Source: Phragmites australis
Taxonomy: Eukaryota > Streptophyta > Magnoliopsida > Poales > Poaceae
Direction: 5' to 3'
Length of the DNA stretch: 64,000 nucleotides
Assembly (NCBI RefSeq): GCF_958298935.1
Contig: NC_084938.1
Location: 5,401,501-5,465,500 of the forward strand
This document shows, one piece after another, positions 55,142 to 64,000 of the stretch (position 1 is the first letter of the stretch; the number at the start of each line of letters is the position of its first letter). A program made the position numbers and the translations under genes. The notes beneath the pieces were generated by a model. That model was not told the DNA's origin, did no database searches, and saw nothing but the letters and a program-made list of their open reading frames with translations.

Positions 55142-57568
55142 ATGCCCCCAAAGGTCACCAAGCGGTGGGTGCCGGTCAACCGGGCAGGGGAACCGTCCCG
55201 CAGGGGCGGGGGAGGAGGAGGAGGAGGAGTTGACCCCGCCGCCGACCGCCTTAGCGCGCTGCCCGACGCGCTCCTGCACCACGTGATGTCTTTCATGAAG
55301 GCATGGGAGGTGGTGCGGACGTGTGTGCTCTCGCGGCGGTGGCGCGACCTCTGGGCCTCCGCGCCCTGCGTAGACATCCGCGTCGGGCGGGACGGCGACG
55401 CCCCCGTGGACTTCGCCAAGTTCGTGTACCGCTTGCTGCTCGCCCGGGAGGTTCTTGCGCCGGTGGACACGCTCCGGCTGCGCTCGCCCGGTGAGGACGA
55501 TGAGGATTTTGACGATGACGATGTTAAGATGTGGATCCGTAATGCTATCAAACGGAAGGCTCGGGCTATTCAGCTCAATGGGCATCTCAATTTGTATGCG
55601 GAGTTGGATCACATGGACTTCATCTCTTGCCACCTCAGGATCTTGAAACTGTCGTATACTGAGCTGGATGATAAGGTCATCAGGCAACTTTCTTCTCGGT
55701 GCCCTTCTTTTGAAGAACTAGAGCTGAAGAGCTGCTTGGTAGCGGGCAGTGAGATTATATCTGCCTCTATGAAGCGTTTGACCATGATCAAGTGCACGTT
55801 CACTATGAACCTCTCGGTCGATGCTCCAAACCTCGTGTTTCTGCGATGCACCACACCAGAGAACTGGGTTCCTGTGTTCAAGAACTTTGGGTCGCTGGTC
55901 ACAGGCAATGTCATGCTTGATGACTCTTTATTGAGCGGTGAATTCAAAAAATACCATGAGGAGGATGGATTTGCTCAAACCAGTGATGAAGATGATGACA
56001 ACAACCGTAGGCATGCCCAGCGTATTGGTAAATATGTTCCTGCTTCTGATGACAGTGATGAATTCATCAGTGATGATGGCTCTTCAGATGATTATTGTGA
56101 TGGCTATTCTGATGACATCAAGGACAATTATGATTATGGAAGTGAAATCAATAGTGATACCGACACCTATGAGTATGGTGAGATTGCAAAAGGCTATGAA
56201 GATCAGCAGTTTGGAAACCATGACGATGGCCTCGATTGCAGTAAGGGCAGTAAATATCATGGTTGCAGTGCAAAGTATGTGATCAGTGATTACAAGAAAT
56301 TAGGTGGCCAAAATGTTCTTCACAGCCTTTTGAATGCTCGAAATCTGGAGCTATTAGGTCATTCAGGAGAGGTACAGTCCTTAGTTTCATTGCTGAAATA
56401 TTTCTTTTCAATATGTGTCGTTCTGTTTCCCTGATGTGCAGCATGCAATCCCAAGCATATAATACAGTACTCACATCTTGTTTAATATAATTAGAGGTCA
56501 CAAGCAGAAAGAAGTATGTTGTTTAATGCCTCTTTATCCTGGTATCCTCATTTTATCTGTATACTTTCAAATTGAAAATTTTAAGATTAATATGCTTTGT
56601 TGATATTGCATCGCTGCCACTTGAACGACCTTATAATCTTAATGCCAGTCTCAGGACAGTTTACACACACAAATTCATTAGCCACAAAAAAAAAAAATGA
56701 TACAGTGATAGTCATGAAGGGGCTAATACGCTTCTATTTGGGTTGTTATTATTATTTATTTTTCTATATATTTTTAAACTACTCACTCCCATTTAAAATA
56801 TGAAGGTTGTTCTGAGGAGAGAATCGATGAGTTGTCCTACTTTTAGCAACTTGAAGACTTTGGCCCTTGGTGAGTGGTGTATCAGTACGGGTGCTGATTT
56901 TGACATATTAATTCTCTTACTTCAGCATTCACCTAATTTGGAGAAGCTTTTTCTTCAACTTGAAATGGTATGTACATATACATAGTGGTTTAGTGTTTCT
57001 CAATGCTTATGTGTCAGTATGTCTTGATTTTAGCAGATGGTTAATAAAGTTGGGGTTTTTTTTTTTTTGTCTTTCAAAAAGAGCTTTGACATCCAGAAGG
57101 CATTGGGAAGAAGTATAAAATCAAAGGGAGGATCGTTTGCTTGCAAACACCTTAGTATGGTGAAGATCAGATGCACCAAGGATGATCCAAGAGTCCATAT
57201 GTTGGCGCAGTTATTTAGGTCTAATGGTGTACCGCTTGAGAATATTTATGTCCGTCGGAGGGGGAGTTTTCGTGAGTATATTCTGTCCATATCTCTAACT
57301 CCTTGTGTTTGTGTGATATTATTGCTTCACTCTTTTGTAACATATTATGCACTGCAATAGTGGATTATGGCTTACATGAATAATTACATACTATATTAAG
57401 TTTTTCTGTTACAATAATACTTCTGCCAGCAACATGTTTTGTTATTCTAACTTGAACTTTTTTTCCTGTTCATGTAATAACTTTCTGGTATTTCTTCCAG
57501 ACCTTTGTAACTTGAAGCTGGAGAGGGAGATAACTATCAGTGAACTGCGTGACATTGGACCCTATTAA
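55142..57568 (+). CDS. F-box/LRR/FBD-type protein, four exons
   Basis: Predicted SCF ubiquitin-ligase substrate receptor of 549 aa. Exons: 55142-56371, 56806-56967, 57082-57271, 57501-57568; all introns GT-AG, frame kept throughout. The start is fixed by an in-frame TAG 36 bp upstream. Residues: Gly run 22-29; F-box 35-75 (DRLSALPDALLHHVMSFM, then CVLSRRWRDLW) for SKP1 binding; LRR-like repeats about 145-260; very acidic Asp/Ser/Tyr insert about 270-365; further LRR/FBD-like region 375-530. The C-terminal CPTFSNLKTLALGEWC and HSPNLEKLFLQLE motifs match plant FBD proteins. The acidic insert within the LRR region is unusual. The exon 3 acceptor follows a long T run. An intron-retained form would stop at the TGA at 56432-56434, just after exon 1. 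Confidence 0.88.
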
Positions 57569-58393
57569 AGAGAGAGACGGTACGATATGACTTATTATGT
57601 ACCCTTTTTCAGTAGCTTCTAGACATTTCAGCTCTATCTGATAAATGCAACATCGTTTACGTAGGGGAAATGCAAGGCATCTGGCAGGCGAGAAAACGCC
57701 ATATTTCGCATGCAAAGCTTTCGTCACTCTAAATCATGTGGAGAGCAAAACTGTTGACTCTGAGTACCTGGGTTAATCGTTAGCACTGTTTTCTTTCATA
57801 CTTTGTCGTTTAACTTCAACTGCATATGGGTATCTAAGTTTCACCTTGCATGGTGATGATTGGCCAAAATATATATAATAGCGTGTGACGCTTAAGCTTA
57901 TGATTTCATCCTTTAATTTGACCATGGAGATACGGGTGGCTTTGACGCTCGAATCTTTCTTTCAAGTGCCAGGATTCATAGAACAGTCCTTCGTTCTTGT
58001 TTGTGCTTTCTCCGTGAGCAAGTGAATAGTTCGTTATTTTGCAGCAGATGACACCGAGAAAAGTGATGCAATGATTCTGTTGGTTGCTGTGTTTAGATCT
58101 TGACACAGCTTATGATCCCATGGATGTTTAAACTCGACAAAGAGACGCATAGATAATCTCTGGCTAAAGGTTGATGCTACTCGATTCATCATGAAAAATG
58201 CATTTATAATATGTAGATCTTTCTAATTGAAATAATATATTTTTATAGATATTATTAGTTAAAGTACAATATTTTTCTTGATATGAACATTGTTTTCATT
58301 AAGCCCAGGACGGTGCCACCCATCTAGGTGCTCTGACTTTCACTGGTGGCTTCCTTTTCATACCAACCGTACAAGCTGCAACTAGATTCAGAT
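57569..58393. other. 3' flank of the F-box gene
   Basis: Probably includes the 3' UTR. It is AT-rich with no other gene; minus-strand frames at 57470-57727 and 57906-58106 lack domains. Confidence 0.4.
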
Positions 58394-58580
58394 TCTCAAG
58401 GAGTCTTTTGATAGTATTGTATGTCGACAGAGGACTTTGTTAAAACTTCTCGTTCTCGACAGAGGACTTTGTTAAAACTCCTCGTTCTCGTGAATTGCCT
58501 TCCTCGTGAATTGCCTTCCTCGTTCTCAAGGAGCCTTTTGATAGTAATGTATGTCGACAGAGGACTTTGGTAAAACTCCT
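58394..58580. repeat. Local direct repeats (about 52 bp, period about 130)
   Basis: TCTCAAGGAG(T/C)CTTTTGATAG starts two copies at about 58394 and 58524, both continuing into TGTATGTCGACAGAGGACTT. Between them, GACAGAGGACTTTGTTAAAACT and GTGAATTGCCTTCCTC are each repeated again. Confidence 0.7.
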
Positions 58581-58692
58581 CGTGAATTGCCTTCCTCTTT
58601 TCACCCTAAATAGCCCAGCAGGACTTTGGCAAAAGAATTCTGATGTACAGAGTCCATCAATGAGAATAACTATAGCCTGGGATATCCCCCAC

Positions 58693-58945
58693 TACCGGGT
58701 ACGGATCATCACTATTTAAACAGTAACATGAGTTTATTGCTACAGTCTCATATTAATTAATAATAATTGTACTGTAGCGAATAGTGTTCAACTCTGAGGT
58801 GGATGGCCCTTTACTGTAGTATGGGTACTGTAGCAGTTATACCGACCCATCCACTCGAAATTAACGACTGTGGAGTGCCCTGATACATACCCTTGTAGCT
58901 CTTTGTAGCTGCCAATAGCAACTGCAGAGGATCCAATCCTTCTCT
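58693..58945. repeat. Dispersed repeat R, copy 2
   Basis: Diverged copy of 44391-44670 in the same orientation: shared ATGAGT-TGCTACAGTC, TACTGTAGCAGTT and GCAACTGCAGAGGATCC segments in the same order. Confidence 0.55.
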
Positions 58946-58999
58946 AGTGTTGCCACTATAAACTCAGTTAGCTTCTCATCCACAAGAGCCCATACACAC

Positions 59000-59911
59000 T
59001 ATGCAACATAGATACGGATACGGATACATATACATATATTGATATCGGATCGATACGAATATGAGGATACATCAATTTTTTAGAAACCCAATACGTGAAT
59101 ATGTTTTACTATTTTTTTAAAACTATAATAAATTACTTTCATTTTCTACTTAAGTTCTATTACAAAGATGGGCATTAACTAAACAATAGCATGGCCTGGA
59201 TTTGCTGCCACATGGATAATAGCAAACAGAGAATTTTTAATCATAATAGAGGTGCCAAAGTTATAATGATCACAAGTCGATGGATCGGTCACATAGGTAG
59301 CAATTAACTAAACATGAGTACATCACATTAGCCTAATTAACTAAACTCCAGTGCTCCACTTAGATAACATATGGATGGACTGATAACATTTGCCTAATTA
59401 ACTAAGCTCCAGTGCTCCAGTGCCATTTTCTCCAAGCAAACGAGTGGAGGCGCCGGACTCACCATCTGGAGGGTGGAGGCGCAGGAGGCTAGAGGCATAG
59501 GCGGCTGGAGCCTGGAGGTGTGGGGCCGCGGGTGGCTGTAGGCGAAAGCGGCTGGAAGCGTGGGCTGGCGGGACTCGCCGCGAGCGACTGGAGGCGAGGG
59601 CATCTCCGACGGTGTGGTTGTGACCAGCGAGAGGCATCGCGTGCTGGCTACGGTAGGCGACAGAGTTGCGAGAGGGAGGCGGCTGGAGAGGGATGATAGT
59701 TTTAGGGATTCAACTCGGGCTGATCCAGACTATTATTGGGATGGGCCGTATTCTCGAGGTATTCACGAAGTATTCAAGATGTATCCCTAATTTTTTGATT
59801 TTTTTCGAGCTACTCTTCATATACGTATCCAAGCTGTACCAAGCCGTATTCATATCGGATACCATGTCAAATACGGATACGCTACCTTCTGGGAGTTTCC
59901 GTGTTTCATAG
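59000..59911. mobile_element. Mutator-type non-autonomous element with long inverted ends
   Basis: The ends (CTATGCAACATAG... and the complement CTATGAAACACGG...) are about 100-150 bp inverted repeats with a shared series of GATACG/CGTATC motifs. The flanks are CATACACAC (58991-58999) and CATACAAAC (59912-59920), an 8-of-9 match, consistent with a 9-bp Mutator duplication. The 0.6 kb interior is GC-rich with no transposase; its small frames carry no domain. Confidence 0.6.
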
Positions 59912-60767
59912 CATACAAACCTATTGCAGTTCAGTAACGCATGCCTCCATGCTCTAGGTATCTTGTTCAGCCCCACAGATTTTACATGCAACTGATTTTG
60001 CCATATTTCGGAAGGAGCTTTAACCTTCCGCAGCCACTTCCATTGATCGTCCAATACCTTTTTGCAAGTGAACACTAAGCATTGCTTTCTAGTAACTTTG
60101 TGAGAACATAAGTAACAACTACATCCATGCAACTTATGTCAGCCGCTTGATTTTGCTATCAACTTGATTTTGTTTGAACCTTCATTCGGTAGGCAGACCT
60201 GATCCAGATAGGGATAACACGCGACCGGTCATGAGTAGCGTGCGATCCCTATTTTCATCCTTTCCTGTAAGCCATCAACTACATCCATGCAACTTATGTC
60301 AGCCGCTTGATTTGCATCTAACAATAAATAACCTAACAATAAAACAATCGGATGGAGACATGTTTCCTGATGATGTCAGCATACTAGTGGTTATTTTAAT
60401 TCCTTCTAGTGACCATAATTTTTTCATCCAATATCAGTTTTGAGTTTTGTTTGTACCATTATGTTCTATTTAATGAGATTTACAAAAAGAGATCCCGATT
60501 GCATATGTTTTGGAGACATATATATCTGCTAGCAACTTATGTATAATGTTGATAGCAACTTCAATGAATGTTACATAGTAACTTTGTGAGAACATAAGTA
60601 ACAACTTATGGAAAAAAAGTAGAATTTTTAATGAAAATTAGGCAGTAACTTCAATGAAAAGTTAGGTATTAACTTCATTGAAACTCTGATAGCAACTTAT
60701 GTAGTAACTTCAATGAATGTCCAGTAATAACTTATGTATAGAGAGTGTAACGACGTATGTCATATAT
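59912..60767. other. Intergenic with repeated short segments
   Basis: Direct repeats: ACTACATCCATGCAACTTATGTCAGCC... at about 60118-60153 and 60279-60314, and AGTAACTTTGTGAGAACATAAG... at about 60090-60118 and 60577-60605. Degenerate GTAGTAACTTCAATGAATGT units occur in 60547-60730. No gene is recognised. Confidence 0.55.
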
Positions 60768-62187
60768 TGTAAAATCCCAAATTTTGGAATTGAATAATAA
60801 TTATTTTGGCAATAATTAATTTTCTAAATGCAACAAATAAGTTTCATAAGCTCAATATATTTTCCTTAGGCTTATAATGTCCTAGAGTGCATGCTAGAAT
60901 TTTTATATTTATTCTAGTGCATTTGCTATTTTATTTTATTTTAGTTTGTTTTCTTCCTTTTTCTTAAAATACTAATCTAAGGAAATTCCCTGATTTCCTT
61001 ATGGGCTCAAAACTGAACTTCTCCTAGGCCGAGCCCATCCTCTCCTTCCTTTTTCTTTCTCTCCCAGGCTCTCCCTCCTCTCCTCTCCTCTCCACCTTGG
61101 AGTGAGTCTATCTGTCCCCGCGCCTTGACCCTCTCTTTTTTCCCATAGACCAGCCCAACTCATCCACCACCTCTCTCCTTTTCCTTCACTGGGCCGAGCC
61201 CACGCCGCACCGGTGCAGCGCCTGCTCTCTCTCCCTCCTTCTAACGTGTCAAGCCCGCTCATCATCCCCCTCCTCCGCCGACGAGCTTCTCCTCAAAACC
61301 GCAAGCTCTCGAGGAAACTTCACCATCGCTTTTCGTTGACAAAATCCCTCCTCCCCGACGTCCTCCAATCATCGCCACCACTCGGTGGCATGCGCCATCT
61401 CCGATCACCGTGACACCACTCATAAGCTCCCCATCCCTTGCTCTCTCTCTTTTCTGCCACTCGTCATCATGCACCAAGCTGCATAACTCCATTTCCACTG
61501 AACACTGGTCACCTACCGTCGTGTCCCGCACTGTCGCCGCTATACAAAGCCACTGCTAACGACCAAAATAGCCAGAGCCAATCACAGACGTCCAATCTAA
61601 ACCATATGGCCAAGATTAGATCTAGCATACCCTTTTGCCTAGTCAGCATCATAATATAAGTTAGCAGCCACGTCATTGCCATGTCAGCAAAAACTTGCCC
61701 AGTCAACTCTTCTTTTACTTCTCTATGCTGACACACTAATGATGTCATGGTTACATCATATTTAGGTTTTTTCTTTAGTAAAATAAATCTAGAAATCCGA
61801 GGAGAATATTCCCAGGGAATATTATTTACTCTTTCATTTTAACTTCAAATTGAGTTGTTCTTTCACCGTAATTAATCTAAAATTATAATCTATCCAATTA
61901 TGTTGAGGTTGTTAATTTTGGATTTTATTTGAATTTTGGGTGTTTATTCGTCTTCGTTTTATTTGCATAATCGCGAGTAGACGCCAACGTTCTGGAGGAG
62001 TATGAGAAATTCCAGGACTAGGATTTTGGAGACACCACTGAGTAGCAGGAAGGCAATTTGTCCTTCAACATATTGTACCTAGGTTTTAAATGCTTTATTT
62101 ACAAACATGCATTGCTATTTTACTCCAATTGTCGGGAAGTATAGAAAATCTTAAATTAAGATCTATCCTAGAAATTCCTTATTATCC
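60768..62187 (+). mobile_element. Gypsy LTR-like relic
   Basis: It starts TGTAAAATCCCAAATTTTGG, like the starts of the gypsy LTRs at 5356 and (complement) 3488. A CT-rich segment and a late GACGCCAACGTTCTGGAGGAG segment fit the layout of the solo LTR at 5356-20192. No CA-end is found; Copia C sequence begins near 62188. Confidence 0.45.
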
Positions 62188-64000
62188 TTGTTGCGAACCC
62201 GAGCGCATGCAAACTCGCGTCGAGCTTGGCGTTCCACGCCCGTGGAGCCTGCCGTAGCCCGTAGAGGGCCTTATGCAGCTTCAACATCTTGCGCTCGTGC
62301 CCAACGGCGACGAACTTAGGAGGTTGCACGATGCAGACTTCCTCCGCTAGCTTGCCATTGAGGAACACCGATTTGATGTCCATGTGGTGCACTGGCCAGT
62401 TTCGATGAGCAGCCATGGCCAGCACCACATGCACCGTCTCCATCCTTGCGACCGGCACAAACACCTCCTCGTAGTCAATCCATGGCGCTGCACATATCCC
62501 TTGGCAACAAGGCGGGCCTTATGCTTGACGATGTCGTCGTGCTTCTCGCGCTTGAGCTTGAACACCCACTTAGGGCCGATGGCGTGGTGCCCTGAGGAAG
62601 TTCCACCAGCGACTACTCTGGTTTTGCTCCATGGAGACCATTTCCTCCTACATCACCATGTGCCACTCCTTGCTTTGCTTTGCCTCCTCAACGGTCGCAA
62701 GTTCATCCCCAATCACCACAAGGAGCTCCTCGGCCAGCTCCCGTTCAGCAAGACCAGGTGGCGACGTCGCTTCGAGGACGTTGTCCATGGCGCGGAACCG
62801 GAGGGGCGCGTCGTCGTGGTCATCGTCCAGTTTGGGGTTGCCTGATGGTGGCGTTGTGAACTCGATCCCCGGTGCGGTCGGCGCGGGTGGTGTGTGGGGC
62901 TCAGACCTGCACGTAGGCATTGCCGCGCTAGCTGGCATCGTCGGAGGTGTAGACGTCGTAGATGGCGTGCCCGTCATCGCAGGCGCACTCGTGTTGCTCT
63001 GCCCAGTAGTAACCGTGACAAACTCGACGCAGAACGGCTCGACGTCATGCTACTGGGTTGTAGAACCGGTACGCCTTCGTGCCTGCCTCGTAGCCCACGA
63101 ACACCATGGGAGTGCTTCTATCATCGAGCTTGGCGAGGTGCTTGTCGACGGCCTTCACGTGTGCTACACACCCAAACGTGTGAAGAAAATGCACTGGAGG
63201 CTTTGAGCCATGCCATACCTCATATGGCGTTTTCCCCTCGACATTCTGGGTTGGAGCACGGTTCAATATAAACACAGCCGTGGTCACCGCCTCCCCCCAG
63301 AACTAGCCCGACATCGACATGGCCTTCATCATGCTCCTTGCCATCCCCATCACCGTCTGGTTGCGCCTCTCCACCATGCCATTCTGCTAAGGCGTGTATG
63401 GCGCGGTGAGGTGCCTGTGGATCCCCTGCTTGGCGCAGTAGTCACTGAACGCGTGTGCCATGAACTCGCCACCACGATCAATGTGCAGCATGCCCATCTT
63501 CATCCCCACCTCTTGTTCAGCTCCAGCCTGGAACCACACAATCACCATCGTGGTCTGGTCCTTGGAGCTCAGAAGGATGAGCCACATGTAATGGCTCAGG
63601 TCGTCGATGAGGAGGAGGAACAGCTTATTGCCGCTTGGCGTCAACGATGTCATGGGCCCGCAGATGTCACCGTGGACCATCTCGAGCTTGTGCGCCGCAC
63701 GGTACTTCGCCTCACACGGGAATGATAGGCGCCGCTGCTTCCCAGCGAGGCAGCTGCGCAGACTTGATCAACGCGATCAATCTGATGCAACCCTTACACC
63801 ATATGCTCCTGGGCCAGCCTCTGCAGCCCACGGAAGTTGAGGTGACCGAATCTAGCATGCCATCGCCACGCCGCATCAGTGCCATGCGCCGTCAGACACA
63901 CCGGCCACCCGATGTCCAGCATCAGCACGTAGAGACAACTCCCCGACCGCCGCACCTTGGCCAGCAGACGACGTTGCTGGTCCCAAATCCTGAGCACGCC
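62188..64000 (-). pseudogene. Copia C pol relic (pre-integrase, integrase, RT start), truncated
   Basis: On the minus strand, running in from the window edge: GAG-pre-integrase (RFGHLNFRGLQRLA, about 63870-63830), then integrase (HGDICGPMTSL, 63675; RGGEFMAHAFSDYC, about 63470). A stop falls where NGMVERRNQTVM is read at about 63385. The integrase C-terminus follows (ILNRAPTQNVEGKTPYEVWHG), then a low-complexity Pro/Thr linker, and then RT ([52 protein letters not shown]). RT is cut at about 62190. Several stops and a frameshift near 62460 break it. The 5' part lies beyond the window. Confidence 0.8.

Noticed and set aside
55046..55687. 213-codon minus-strand frame
   Set aside because: It is antisense to the F-box gene exon 1, whose sense frame has a clear F-box and splice structure.
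59394..60132. Frames in and beside the 59.0-59.9 kb element
   Set aside because: They cross the inverted-repeat ends and show no domain.

Overview
The window looks like repeat-rich nuclear DNA of a grass, probably panicoid; the species was not identified. The grounds are GC-rich first exons, a monocot-style LRR-malectin receptor kinase, an F-box/LRR/FBD gene, a nuclear tRNA-Arg, and dense nested LTR retrotransposons, CACTA, Mutator and Tourist-like elements. There are two intact multi-exon protein genes and one tRNA gene. Most of the rest is transposable-element sequence.

Layout: 1-1.6 kb has nothing recognisable. 1.6-3.5 kb is an old gypsy-type LTR on the minus strand. 3.5-23.6 kb is a three-level nest: a decayed Copia element (plus strand) is split at 5355/20193 by a roughly 3 kb Ty3/gypsy solo LTR. 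That LTR is itself split at 6207/18000 by an 11.8 kb Sirevirus-type Copia element on the minus strand. Both inner insertions have perfect 5-bp target duplications. The Sirevirus has near-identical LTRs, gag, a pol with three in-frame stops, and an intact third ORF. 23.6-24.9 kb is a 5' piece of another Copia element, ending against a CACTA element (24.86-26.40 kb).

27.7-34.0 kb is a complete 24-exon LRR-VIII receptor kinase gene on the minus strand, predicted at 1033 aa. 35.4-37.3 kb holds CACTA-like subterminal repeats around a broken RING-H2 E3 ligase gene. 37.75-41.4 kb is an internally deleted Copia element with a gag-RT fusion. 41.7-43.4 kb is a CACTA-like element. 44.4-48.3 kb carries two MITEs of a family also present at 40.8 kb, and a Mutator-like element with a perfect 9-bp target duplication. 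tRNA-Arg(CCG) lies at 48.41-48.48 kb. 50.0-53.3 kb is a mosaic of LINE 3' end, Copia LTR relic, gypsy gag and gypsy LTR.

55.1-57.6 kb is a four-exon F-box gene (549 aa). 58.4-60.7 kb has local repeats and a Mutator-type MITE. 60.8-62.2 kb is an LTR-like relic, and 62.2 kb to the window end is a decayed Copia pol on the minus strand.

The two protein genes have unrelated functions: cell-surface sensing and ubiquitin-ligase substrate selection. I found no operon-like system, CRISPR array or convincing new gene system. The most unusual material is the Sirevirus, with its dense CCGG palindromes, its gag/pol junction and its intact ORF3, together with the nested architecture.
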